From: Salminus brasiliensis
Taxonomy: Eukaryota > Chordata > Actinopteri > Characiformes > Bryconidae
Assembly: GCF_030463535.1 (NCBI RefSeq)
Contig: NC_132880.1
Coordinates: 25,814,487 to 25,878,486 of the forward strand
Length of the DNA: 64,000 bases
Reading direction: 5' to 3'
This document shows, in pieces, positions 42,470-53,683 of the stretch (the first letter of the stretch is position 1; every line of letters starts with the position of its first letter). The translations under genes and the position numbers were made by a program. Below the pieces are notes generated by a model. That model was not told where the DNA came from. It saw only the letters and a program-made list of their open reading frames with translations, and ran no database searches.

Positions 42470-45400
42470 CTGCAACACACAAAGCTTCCATAAGGTTTTG
42501 TACAGAGCTAAAAATCTGAGCAGTAACTTCAGACATCAACAGATCTTGGCTGACTGAATCTGAATCATTTTAGTGGAAGATGGCCAGGGCCTGTGTTAAT
42601 GAATCTACAAGCAGGAGCGCTGATCCAAGATTTTTTCCTGTAAGGTCATCATAATTGACAGAATCTGAGCCTAGATAAGCACTACTACTCTGAAAAGCTG
42701 TGAGCTACAGGCCCTAGTCAGTAATTAGTATTAGTCATGCACTTCTTAAGCTCAATTCTGAGTACTGTGACCTTCAGATGCTAAAAATATGCTCATCTTG
42801 CCATTAGCCAAAGAATCCCTAAGGGAAGCCTTTAGCACCAGTGCCAAACTCCAGATGGCCAGAATAGCACAGACGGTTATCCCTGCTTTAACACACCTGA
42901 CACGCACTGCTACTGCAGAACACAACTTAAATTAAAACACAGATCAGAACACCTTACAAATTTGTACAAACTGGCGATGTGCACCTGCCACAAAAGCAAG
43001 CAAATGTATACATTATATAGAAAAGAATTGTTTAAGCATTCAAATCATGAGATCCATATAGATTCACTGCATTTACTAGAGATTCCTTGAACCATTTAGG
43101 TTGCTCATGGACTTGGAATGAGCCTACACACCTGCACACTTAAGCTGCTCTCAACTCTCTTTACTAATGTAAACAAACCTACAAGAGAAAGTGTGGGGTG
43201 TGCTTCCTAAGAGTTTAATCATAGTGTGGATTTTTAAGGGGCTAATCTTCCAGCACAACAGAGTAGGCAGCTGTATGTCATCAACTACTGCAATTAATTA
43301 CTTTGCATGAATGTTATGAGGCGTTAAATATAATGAATGTCTGATTACCCTCAGTTTGCTGGCATCAGGGTCATGATGATGCAAGTGACGAGCCAAACTC
43401 TCCTGTTAGAAAAGATGGAAGTGGGCAATTAGCAAAAACACTGAACAGACTACTATATTGGTAGGGGGAATCTTTGTTAGTGAATATCAAATTTAGCGAG
43501 ATTACCATTCAGGTATTTACGTCAATTCTCAGATTCTTTTACATTGACAGATTTCTTGCATTTTCCACTCCGCAAGAGATCATTTATGCAGTCAGTTTTG
43601 GTAAAACTGTTGCGATACTGCTGGAATTAATTGAACTGTAATTCTAGCCAGGCTTGCTAGCTGAGTTACAAGTGTGTAAGCAGAAGGTGGATGGCTAAGG
43701 TTCTACCAATGAAAAAGGGGTCAATGAGCCCCTTTCTGTACTATAGTAAATCATTTTTTGCCAAGTGTACCATTGCACATTGGTTCTATGTAGAGCCATA
43801 ACAAAGAACCAACAATTGTCTATCAAAAAGACCCTCAAACTTAAGGGTACACCAAGTAAGAAGCTATATAATTTAAAAAAGGGGGGTTCTAGACTCGTAA
43901 CAGTAGTGAAACCTTTTTATAGCCATATTAAACCATTTAAAAAGGTTCATAAACTATCTACAAGGTTTTCCGCTTCTATGAAGAACCTTTTTGTAAGCTA
44001 TATAGGTTCTATATAGAACTGAAAATGGGTTCTGACATGGGTGACCTCATTGGTGGAATCAGTTAACCAGGCAAAGCAGCATTTAATCAGTTCTTTGGTA
44101 ATAAAGCCCTTGAACCCCCACCAAAACAATGACATTAAAAATTCATTCAGAAATAAAGTGATACGGTTGAAGTCACACTAACCCGCATGGCAAAGGCTTT
44201 GGTGCAGCCAGGGAAGGAGCAGATGTGGCGCAGGAGTTTAAGGTGGACTTTGCGAATGTGGTGCTGCAAGTTGAAGGTGGTGGAGAAGTACGCCTGGCAG
44301 CCTTTGCTGGGGCACAGCAAGACTGGCTTCTGCAGGGCATGTGTCCGACGGTGCCTTCGAAGACCATCACGCTTACAGAATGACTTCTGACATGTGCTGC
44401 ATGTGAAGGTGGTTACAGCTAAAAATACATATAAAAAATAAATAAAATGAATCTCCACAAACTCTCCAACACACCAATAACATTAGGCCTATATCCTGCC
44501 AAGTCAACTCTTTAAACAAGTCCAGCATAAGAATATAAAAATGCATAAAATGTTAAATTCAAGTGCATTTATTAGTACTCTTACAAAGGCCTTTGAGCCC
44601 ATATGTACCCGATTTTCCTTTTCAACTATAAAAGTCATGAAAAAAATCTCCCAAATTTTTTAATTTGCAGTCCAACCCACTAGCTAGGACTTCCCCATGT
44701 TCTGCACACAATAGTAACAGCACTGTTACATTAGCCAACAAATGCCCATACTGATCAGCATTACACTCCTGGCCATCAATGAATCAGACCAAATGTGACC
44801 TCTGTCCCTATATTGTGCTTGTATATTGTTCTTATCTTGAGACTAAGCTCCTAGAACACTAGGTTTCCAATCCGCCAATGCATTACATCCAATTTTCCAG
44901 ACTACAGCAGTTAAGCCCCACCCACTCACACTGAAGTTATAAGCCTGGACTTCTTTTAAAGTTAGGCACAATACAGGATAGCCAATAAAAACAGAGCTTA
45001 TTTACATACACCACAGATAGTAATTGTGTTCAATTCTATGGGCAGAAGAGGTTCACTTCTGGTATTCTAAAACCCATAGAAATGTTCCAAAGTGACCAAT
45101 AAATAAAATGCACTAAACATGAGGGGGACAGGCTCTAATGGGGGGGGGGGGCATGGACAAAAGTAGTTCATCTTACATGAGGGTGAAAGTTAGACTGGGA
45201 CACACTGAAGGCAACTGTTGTCTGAAACAGCATAACGGTCAGAAACCACACAAGCAAGTCAATTAGAGATTACACAGCTCCACAGTCTGAAGTGTAAATT
45301 AGGCAAGCAGTCACTTGCATTAGCTCAATAGCTCCAGTGCTAAGCTTAAAGCAGCATTATGGAGAATTTTTACCCCAAAATACCAGCTCCAAAATCATGA

Positions 45401-48400
45401 TGCTCCACTAACCTGTAATAGTGAGAGCTTATATTGCTGCTACTCTAAGCACTGCATGCTACCAACTGTCCCATGTAACTCTTGTGAAGCAAGCAGGACA
45501 ACACTCATAACAGCATTACACTGCATAACTTATATTCTGCATTATCTCAGCTTGTCCAGAAATGCATGTGTAAAGCATTTCCTTTAGCAGGAGCTCAAAA
45601 TATAAATTACAATCCCTGACTGCAGGGGAGCCCAGAACCAAGAAATGCCAATTCTTGCATAATGCTGCTTTAAGAAGCACATTTTAGACACCAACTATGT
45701 TGGCCTACAGTTGAGGTGGAGGAGAGCAGGACTGGCAGAATGGGACTGGGGTTTGGTGTGACTGGAGATAGCTGCACTCACCTGGGTGTTTAGCTACATG
45801 TTTTTGGAGTTTTGACCAGGTGAATTCCACTACCTTACAGTCAGCATGAGGACAGCGGTAGCCTGCAGAGCAACAAAAAAAAATAGCACTGGCACTTTGG
45901 TAAAGTGCACACTCCAGTTAGTGTAATGACTGGTTGTCCCCCCCCCATTACAAGTCATTCGGGCATCGGGAATTTAATTTTGAGGAGGATTTAAGATATT
46001 TAAGGTAATTTAAAATATCGCTACATAATGTTGCTTAAAAATTCACACAGCACCACTTACCAAACTCATGCCTGAATTCAGATTTGACTGATAAATAGTC
46101 AATAATCAGAGGAGCTGTATGAACGGATGGGTATAAACTGTGGTAGGCTGAATTGACAGGGACATGCAGGTGTCTTACCTGTATGTCCCTGTCAATTCAG
46201 CCTACCACAGTTTATCCCTATCCGTTCATACACATTCTACAACCATAAGCCACTCAACTATGCTGAAGACAGGCCAGTGTAAAGAAATTGGTTCTCCTGC
46301 CCCCAAGTGTTCAGCATTTCTGTGGGGGTAAAACACCTTACCTATATGAGTTTTCTCGTGAGCTTTCTGGGCCACATGTGTGCTGAATGTCCTCCCACAA
46401 CCAGCCTTAAAGCACCTAAAAAGGTGGTTACAAAATTACTCCATCTGCCAAATTGCTCACCATTCAGTCTGACCTGCTTTAAAGCCAGGCCACTTACTTG
46501 AAGCACCCCGAAACACCATGTCCAGCCAGGTGGAGCTTCAGGATGCGCCGCTTCCGGAACATCATCTGACAGTTTGAAAAGGTGCACTGCAGAACAGCGG
46601 AAACCTGCATTTTACTTTTGCACATGGAACCAAAATAAGCACTAAAGGAAAATTGGGTCTTTTGGCAAGAAAAATAAAGTAATGCAGTACAGGCAAGCGC
46701 AAGTAAACACACTTTAGAGAAAACATGGTACTTAAAAAGGGTTCTCTAATGGAATTCATTACATTTCTTAATCATTCAACTGTTTCTAAGAGCTGTCATG
46801 GTCCTACACCAGAGATTCCTTGACCCTGTACATTGAGCATCTTTTTGGTTTTATATGGAGTCACCCTCTGGAATGTTTTTTCCTCCAGGAACCCTTTAAC
46901 CAGGCAGCGAACCAAGTTGTTAGTGAATATATTTTAATAATGTAAATTTTACTAGTTCAACTGATTAAATGCAACATTCCCATCAAGCGTAATCGGACCA
47001 TATTCCCATTTCTCCAAATTCCCCTTGAATCCTGTTTCTGTACCATAAAACTCTGTTTTTAAGGCAAGTGATCGAGATTACAGAGGTGTGTGTAGAAGTT
47101 CACTCATTTGAATCTCTCTTGATGGCTGTAATAGCACTACTTTGAACAGGTAAACCATGGGCTATCTAGCCAGGCTAAAGTACAGTCAGTCTCCACACAG
47201 CAGGGTTAAGATAAGGGTTTAATACACTTACAACCAATGACAATTCCATGAGACCCCATACACATTCACAGCAGCTCATGCTGTGGACAGACTGATCAGA
47301 TTGATGCTGATGCTAGCTGTTCTAGCGTAATGGGGGGGGGGGGGGGGGGTGTCTGTGTGTGTTGACACCGCAGCTTCTTCCCACACTGATCACATTTACT
47401 TAGAGGTCTATATTTAGGTGAAAAAGCTGCTTCTTACAACATAGAATTTATGGACTTAATTGGCTTCAAGTTAAGGCCCTGCAGGACGATGCACCCAACA
47501 GGCCTTGTGTTTAATGTAGTCCTACAGCACCCCCCAGTGTCCAAACCTTAAAGTACTTGTCCTTGTCTCCATGTGCGTAGCGGATGTGTCTCTTCAGCTT
47601 GTCCTTACTGAAGAAGGTCCTGGCACAGTTCACCACGCTGCACCTGGATTAACACAGAGGTGGCATGTTCAGGGGTGATCAGTAAATATGAGTTTAATAA
47701 GGGGAATTAATATTTACTTAATTTTCTTCTCTCCGTGCTGGAGCATGTGTCTGCTTAGGTGGACTCTGCGGGAGAAGCTCCGTCCACAGCCCTCCACCGC
47801 ACATTTGTGGGGCCGCTGGGGAGACAAAAACAGCAATGGATTACAATCATAAGCATGGTAACAAAGGGATAGGAGGAGGAGGACAAAGCTTGTTTGATAC
47901 TACTACAATGGTTACATGTCTGCTTACTTTCAACAAGCCTACCAATATTTAATCAAAACTTAAAATCAGCCTCCCTAATCCACAGCTAACAATAGGCCTA
48001 TTCGGCTTTTCCGGTTGTTAATGTTCAGAATTAATAATACAGGTGATAAACAAAGCCCTGCATGTTTTGCTCATTGTTCATATGGCAGCATCAGTGTTTT
48101 AATATGTTAGGTGACAAAACACCATCATGAAGCTCAGACAGAGGAGAGGCATCATCAGCATTGACAAGTGTTCGGCTGATGTAGTGGTTCATACTTCCAT
48201 ACTATAATACACCTTAACACCTTAAGTAGAATATTTGATTTATGATATTTAACCTGCTGTACTCCCTCTGACAATGAACATGCATGTAGCACTCCAACAC
48301 AATGTGTTGTCAACCAGTGTATAGGAGACATGCTAGAGTAGACAGGCAGGATCTAGAAGCCTGCATGAAGCCCATAAGTAGGGCCAAGTTAAATGTAAGC

Positions 48401-48770
48401 TTTGCATGTGTATGCAGCAGGGGTTTACCCTCAAAGTTATTGTATTTATGTAACGAATTTTTTACAGGAAAAAAGGCTTAAAATACTTCCAGTAGAAGCT
48501 GGATTAATAACCGCTCTTTCAGCTTTTGCCCACCAGATGTCGCTGATGTGCGAAGTTCTGAGAAGCTTCTTCACACTTCAGAAAGTTTGGTTTTGCCCTC
48601 ATTATAAATGTGTGTTTCGAGTGTGGGGGTCTTACCTTGCCCGTGTGGACGTTCTCGTGCTCCTCTAAACGCCACTTGCGCGTGAACGTGGCCCCGCAGT
48701 CCGCTTGCGTGCAGTTAAAGAGCTGCAGGCGCGGGACCGCGTCCACCTTCCCTTTACTCTGCTGCTGCAT
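42227..48770 (-). CDS. gtf3a: General transcription factor IIIA-like, nine C2H2 zinc fingers, complete
   Basis: Exons (minus strand) 48770-48636, 47815-47718, 47643-47547, 46586-46498, 46415-46342, 45862-45782, 44418-44183, 43402-43349 and 42469-42227 join in phase to 368 residues; human GTF3A has 365. Nine fingers are intact: first Cys at 20, 50, 79, 111, 141, 168, 198, 227 and 258. Family signatures are present: TW in finger 6 (Trp180; this finger contacts 5S RNA), a C-x2-C finger 7, TTFNLQ-H in finger 8, FAMRESLARH and HDPD after finger 9. TFIIIA binds the 5S rRNA gene internal control region to recruit TFIIIC and Pol III, and binds 5S RNA itself. The tail lacks the tetrapod SGYIPPK-type motif. 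Teleosts can carry more than one gtf3a paralogue; which one this is cannot be told here. ATG 48770 is the first in-frame ATG after an upstream stop (about 48893). Confidence 0.85.
43349..43402 (-). CDS. gtf3a: gtf3a-like exon 8: end of zinc finger 9
   Basis: 54 nt; acceptor TCTAACAG; donor GTAATC; phase 0. ESLARHLHHHDPDASKLR completes the finger 9 histidines and the conserved HDP. Too short to be found as an ORF. Confidence 0.9.
44183..44418 (-). CDS. gtf3a: gtf3a-like exon 7: zinc fingers 7, 8 and most of 9
   Basis: Acceptor GTATTTTTAG; donor GTTAGT; phase 1 to 0; 236 nt. Finger 7 FTCSTC-QKSFCKRDGLRRH, finger 8 LCPSKGC...TTFNLQHHI--VH, finger 9 ICSFPGC-TKAFAMR. The plus-strand open frames over this interval are antisense shadows. 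Confidence 0.95.
45346..45673. mobile_element. TTAA-flanked MITE (piggyBac-type target site)
   Basis: Inverted ends AAAGCAGCATTATGGAGAAT (left) and CTTGCATAATGCTGCTTT (right) are each flanked by TTAA (45346-45349 and 45670-45673). Interior 320 bp, no coding capacity. TTAA duplication is the hallmark of the piggyBac superfamily. Confidence 0.75.
45782..45862 (-). CDS. gtf3a: gtf3a-like exon 6: zinc finger 6
   Basis: Acceptor GCTCTGCAG; donor GTGAGT; phase 1 to 1. GYRCPHADC...FTWSKLQKHVAKH: the TW pair aligns with the finger 6 Trp that stacks on 5S RNA in characterised TFIIIA. Confidence 0.93.
46116..46232. repeat. Near-perfect 56-bp inverted repeat with 5-nt loop (hairpin)
   Basis: Left arm 46116-46171 and right arm 46177-46232 are reverse complements with about 3 mismatches, loop GTCTT. 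Arm sequence includes AACTGTGGTAGGCTGAATTG and ACAGGGACATGCAGGT. It lies in the gtf3a-like intron between exons 5 and 6, 110 nt from exon 5, and would be transcribed as one long hairpin. Confidence 0.93.
46342..46415 (-). CDS. gtf3a: gtf3a-like exon 5: zinc finger 5
   Basis: Acceptor TTTTTAG; donor GTAAGG; phase 2 to 1; preceded by an 82-nt intron. CFKAGC-GRTFSTHVAQKAH-EKTH. Confidence 0.92.
46498..46586 (-). CDS. gtf3a: gtf3a-like exon 4: zinc finger 4
   Basis: Acceptor CTGTTCTGCAG; donor GTAAGT; phase 0 to 2. CTFSNC-QMMFRKRRILKLH--GH. Confidence 0.92.
46985..47205 (+). repeat. Dispersed ~230-bp repeat, copy B
   Basis: CTTGAATCCTGTTTCTGTAC, GATTACAGAGGTGTGTGTAG and TAGCCAGGCTAAAGTACAGT parallel the copy at 27640-27870. 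Lies in the intron between gtf3a-like exons 3 and 4. Confidence 0.7.
47330..47350 (+). repeat. Poly-G tract
   Basis: About 19 consecutive G followed by TGTCTGTGTG, in the intron between gtf3a-like exons 3 and 4. On the transcribed (minus) strand it is poly-C. Confidence 0.95.
47547..47643 (-). CDS. gtf3a: gtf3a-like exon 3: zinc finger 3
   Basis: Acceptor TTAATCCAG; donor GTTTGG, a weak but valid GT; phase 2 to 0. CSVVNC-ARTFFSKDKLKRH-IRYAH (H-x4-H, as in human finger 3). Confidence 0.9.
47718..47815 (-). CDS. gtf3a: gtf3a-like exon 2: zinc finger 2
   Basis: Acceptor TCTCCCCAG; donor GTAAAT; phase 0 to 2. RPHKC...C-GRSFSRRVHLSRH--QH. The following intron is only 74 nt. Confidence 0.93.
48636..48770 (-). 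CDS. gtf3a: gtf3a-like exon 1: start codon and zinc finger 1
   Basis: ATG at 48770 with G at -3; donor GTAAGA after AAG at 48636; phase 0. Finger 1 is C20-x4-C25-x12-H38-x3-H42 ending in TGK. An upstream TTG at 48839 extends the frame without an ATG and is not used as a start here. Confidence 0.88.
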
Positions 48771-51044
48771 TTCACACCGAAACACTGCGTGACCGAACCC
48801 GATGGGCTTTTTTGCCAATTCTGAGGAAGATCGAGCCAAAACAGAGACTGCTGCGAGGATGTGGTGTGCGCTAGAAGAAGCACGGCCGCCTTACCTGTGC
48901 TCTTTTAAGGCCCATCGGGCGGCCATTATCACCTGCAGCAGTTTCCTCATTAGCACACCTGCGTCAGATCAGCAGGTTATTACCAGAGCCGTCAGAAGCC
49001 GCGCTGACTGCGGGGTTCTCAACTGTAGTTTTCAGTAGAGCTTTATATTTATATTATGAATATTGCCATCATTTAAATTGAGGCTTTTCAGTATTTCACG
49101 TTAACATAAAAGGCACCAGCTTGACATAGAAACAAATGCAAATGTAAATGCAGTAAATGGTTGCACGTCTTAAAATTGTCCTCTAGTATGACTGTTTTAA
49201 GCATGACTGATAATTATTATTATTATTTTTATAAAGAAAACCAAAAAGTATACAGATGTTTAGTAAAATGCAGTCATTCTTTTCATTCAAATATTTCTAA
49301 AAGTGTAGGAAATTTTATGATGTCACCAAAAACCATGTCCTCTGGTGTGACACCACAGCCTTATTGTGAAATGGGAAATTCTATAGAAATCTTTGTTCAG
49401 TTGAAGGACATAATTCCAGGTCATGTTACTGAATGCTCCTGTGGATTTTTTTTGTACAAAACTTTGTTTAGTCCACAGAAAGTTTTGCTGTCCTTTAATG
49501 TGGCACTCCTAAATTATATTTTTTAGATAAAACATGTATGTTAAACTACATAATTATAGAGAGGTATGCGAATGTGTCTTGCCAACTGCTAATGATAGGT
49601 TAGCTATCAATAGCACGGTCATTATCTCACACAAAAGGCTGAAACGTTCTTTGCTGTGGCAAAACAAATGTCTAATAGTGTGACATTTGCACTCTTTAAA
49701 TTGTGTCTAAGCTTCACTGTGATTAGACGTCTATCTACACACTTCCAAATGAACATCACAGACATCAGCTTAAATAAAAGGAAAACTGTATATAATTCTG
49801 TTCTAAGGTTGTATTTGTTCTTCTTTCCAGTGATTTACTTAACCATGACAGTAATATTCCGTTTTAATATTCAGACGTGATGAAGAGAAAGTGTTGTCAT
49901 CTATGCCACATACATAAATCCAGGAGAACAAAAATGTCCATATTCTAAAGAAATCGAAAGCTTTATATGTCAATAGTCAAACACAAGAACATTAATATTA
50001 TTATCAGGAATAATAACATGATTCTGATACATATTCAGTGCACAGTGCATTGTCTATTTTTTGTGTCTATATGACAGATAACCTCTGTTATCTAGACTTT
50101 TTTGTTAGTGTGGTGTGTAACAGGGTGGATTAAGCCCAAAACTCAGCAGCTTTTGAACTTTTGATTTGCTCTTATTTCTCTCTTTTGTCCTCTAGTTTTG
50201 TCATTGTCCCTGTAATAGTGAAGTGATGTACCAAGCAAAGTGTCTGCAGTGCTCAGAAGATCCAGTGGAAGATGATAAAGGTGCTCTTTGGTCTGGAATA
50301 CCAGAATGTATGAAGGCAAAGCAACACTCTTCAAAACCTCAATCTTTATTATCTAAAAAAAGCTGAAAATCAAAGACCCTTGGTCCAAATAGTGATGGGC
50401 ATACAGACTAGAGCTCATGCATTGCAGCAGCAAAGCCTTTCTCAGTGCCCTGTCTCTACTGTTTGTGTGTGCATGTGTTTTAGCGAATTAGGGGGGTTTA
50501 GGTGAGAATCACAGTGAGAAACATCAGTGTTAAACAATAGCTGATCCTGACATTACGAGAACATATGTTCTGTTCATTAAATCACCACCCAACCCCCACT
50601 GAAACCAGACTGCTCTCATAGAGCCTGTAGGTTTCAGGAACTTCCGATTAACATAAGGGGTTATGTGGCGGTTTGTCCATGAGATGGTGCTGCAGCTAAA
50701 TCTTCAAACTAATGCTAAGAGTCCTCCCTCACTCTATACACACTATTGTTTGTAGAGTAAAATCTGTACTATAGCTGCGACTGTATGGAAATGATGGTGA
50801 GAATGAAATATATGTTAATAAATATTATCATATCTGAAATTGTTGGATACAGCATTTTGGGAACATAACTCTTCATACAGTATGAGCTCTGGAGAAAGTT
50901 TCCTATCAAATCCATCAAAATATATGGCTGAACAGTGAGTTTAGTCTTTTGGTCACATGACATCTTAACAAATCCACATTTGAATGTGAACAGTAGAATG
51001 AAAATGACATGTAATCAAACAACAGAAAAAACTAAACTGTTAGC

Positions 51045-51490
51045 TGTTAAACTGTTCACTTTCAGCACTGATAAAACTGTTCAGGGTTAGAACTGTTCAC
51101 TGTTAGAACTGTTCAGTGTTAGAACTGTAAAAACTGTTTACTGTTAGAACTGTTTGAACTCTTCACTGTTTGAACTCTTTACTGTTAGAACTAATAAAAC
51201 TGTTCACTGTTAGAACTAATACAATTGTTTACCTTTATAACTTTTAAAACTGTTCGCTGTTAGAACTTTTAAAACCATTCACTGTTAGAACTGATAAAAT
51301 TTTACTGTTAGAACTATTCACTGTTAGAACAGGTAAAACTGTTCACTGTTAGAACTGATAAACCTGTTCACTGTTAGAACTGATAAACCTGTTCACTGTT
51401 AAAACGATTCACTTTTTTTTTTAGAATGGTTCTCTGTTAGAACAGTTCACTGAACTTATCAATGTTGAACTGTTCACAATTAGAACTATA
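51045..51490 (+). repeat. Minisatellite of TTCACTGTTAGAACTG(ATAAAACTG) units
   Basis: About 17 irregular units, 15-28 bp each, built on CTGTTCACTGTTAGAACTGA; unit length varies by presence of a TAAAACTG extension. Confidence 0.88.
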
Positions 51491-52966
51491 CAGCATTCCA
51501 TCACCTCAAAGCAGCACAGTACGGTGAAGTGTTTCAGTGCATCCCTTTTAATGCTATATAGAACCATTGGCTTTTCTGTCACATTAAGTGACATAAACAA
51601 AAAGGGTTCATATCAGTATCAGTATGTGACATCCTCCTTACTGCAATTTATACATAAACCTAGGTGAACAGGAATAACCACTTTCTAATCAAACCCAATG
51701 ATGAAAATACACCACCAAAACTTGAAATATTATTTATTATGAGTGTTTATAACTTTCCTTTATTTTATGAATGAAACATTCAAATGGTTGCTTAAGTCAT
51801 CATGTGAGGAAACATATATAGGTCAATATTAAAGGTGGAACATGAATGAGCATCACATTGTTCTCAGTGCTTTGCTGACCTCCAGAGCTGGGTGGACTCC
51901 AAGCAATAGGGGTTCTATATAGTACTGAAAAAGGGTCGACTCCCAACTATACAGGCCATGAGAGCCATGTGCAAGAGGTTTTCCACCAAACCAAAGAACC
52001 CTTTAAATCATTTAAATGATCCATTGTTCAGAACCATTTTCTTAACTAATGAACCTTTTTTAACTAATGAAGCTGTTTTTAAGAGCGTGTGCAGGCAGAG
52101 AGAGAGTGAAATCTGAAGCATGCTGTATGGAGTGATGAAGAGTGGGGAAAAGTTCTTAAGAGCAAAAATGTATCTCTAGAAGTTGCCTCCAGGGAACAGA
52201 GGAAGGGCTTTTCAAAATAAGCACACACACACTACTGATTCTGCTTAATGTTTAATAAACAGCTTAGCTTGTCAGTACAAGTCTTAGGAACCACAGCCAG
52301 TCCACACTGTTCTACTGAAGTTCCTGACACACCTGAGACTGACTGTTTTAATGTACACCTGTATCAGGCGGGACTGCAGAGAGACTAAAGGAGAAAATAT
52401 GTGGGCTGCCTAGAGAAGCTCTGAAAGTAGGAGCACTTTCCCTCCATGTGCTTCATCTTTCACTGAACCAGAGTTTCCAGCTGAGCGCTGCACGCGGTGG
52501 ACAGAATCAGGGGCAATCAGCAGGACAACAAAGCTGTAGCAGGCTACACTACACCGGCCTGAATCCGTGTTTTTCGGTCGTTAAGCAGGTGAAAGACACA
52601 CCTAAACACACCTTTCGCTTCTTTATGTGGGTGATGTCATACTCTCTACCTAGTTGAATAACACATTCACCCTAAAGAGGCGGTTAGGGTAATGCGAGTT
52701 ACACGTAAAGAACGCATACAATTAAGCTAGCTGCTTATTAACACGGTTTACCCCCCTCCCTCTTAAATTGACGCAAATCCTTAAAATCGGCCCTGTAAAG
52801 ACCTCTAATCGGAAATTCACGAGGACTATGACCTATAAACTGGGAAAGTAAACACCTTTATATAAAACAGTGGATTAATATTGTCCTCTGTAGCTAGTTT
52901 TATTTTGTTGACAGATGTAGCTCACTGCTAGCATTAGCACTAGAACCGCTAGCCCGTAGGCTACCC

Positions 52967-52980
52967 GTCTCCATAGCAAC
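52967..52980 (+). promoter_or_regulatory. RFX X-box motif
   Basis: GTCTCCATAGCAAC is a full palindromic-type RFX site (GTNRCC-N2-RGYAAC-like, both half sites good), lying in a CG-containing patch (CCGCGGACGTTTCGG follows) unlike its AT-rich surroundings. X-boxes near transcription starts drive ciliary genes; no such gene is visible here. Confidence 0.6.
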
Positions 52981-53029
52981 CGCGGACGTTTCGGAGTAAA
53001 CGATGCTGACGATCTGTAAAACGAGTAAC

Positions 53030-53589
53030 AGCAGATTGTCTCAGCTAGCTTAGCGTAAAGACTTCTGAGATTAAATAATTAAACATTTTCTGGAAAGTCA
53101 GTATTAAAAAAAAATTACTCTTATGATGATGAATCATGAATTTCAAAATGGTAAATAAGCATTTATGGACTAATTGGTATTTTGGTTTTGTCGTTACTAT
53201 TATTTTGTTTTCAGAAACAGCTAGCTACGCTACCTGATAATAACTAAATTGGAGATATTGCTGTTTTAAAATGTATCTAAACTGTTGTTTTTTTTCAGGT
53301 GAACATCTAACACTTAAATAATATCAGCTCATTCCTACCAGGAGAAAGAGGGGAGGAAGTGTTCTGTTCTTTTTTTCTCTGTTTTTAGCCTGTTTCTGGC
53401 AACAAAATAATAATAAAGATGTATTTTTCTAACATAAAAATCAATACATGCTCATTCACCTTCTTAAAATTCATTATTCATCATCCATTTATCATCATAA
53501 GAGTCTTTATTTGACTACTGACTTTCCAGATAATCAATAATTATTTAATCCCTGGAGTCTTTACGTTTAGCTAGCTAAGACAATCTGCT
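53030..53589. mobile_element. 560-bp foldback element with ~120-bp inverted arms
   Basis: Left arm from AGCAGATTGTCTCAGCTAGC (53030) through ATTACTCTTATGATGATGAA is the inverted, roughly 80% identical counterpart of the right arm ending CTAGCTAAGACAATCTGCT (53589). Spacer about 310 bp, AT-rich, no coding capacity. I did not find a clear target-site duplication. Confidence 0.8.
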
Positions 53590-53610
53590 TACATACAGCT
53601 GCCAAAAACA

Positions 53611-53613
<3 letters not shown>

Positions 53614-53676
<63 letters not shown>
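53614..53676. repeat. (AT)n microsatellite
   Basis: About 30 AT units ending in a short CA run, 25 bp beyond the foldback element. Confidence 0.97.

Positions 53677-53683
<7 letters not shown>

Larger units (their letters stand above)
42470..45781 (-). other. gtf3a-like introns 6-8
   Basis: Three introns (42470-43348, 43403-44182, 44419-45781) with no further coding sequence seen. Contents: GGTTCTATATAG-type repeat (43780-44110), one lone unit of the 29-bp stac2 minisatellite (about 44905), a poly-G run near 45140 and a TTAA-flanked MITE (45346-45673). Confidence 0.7.

Noticed and set aside
44187-44390. Plus-strand open frame rich in Arg/Lys
   Set aside because: Antisense shadow of gtf3a-like exon 7, whose minus-strand zinc fingers are unmistakable.
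48837-48839. TTG upstream start for the TFIIIA-like protein (23 extra residues)
   Set aside because: Not an ATG; the first in-frame ATG at 48770 has good context and gives a length close to the human protein.
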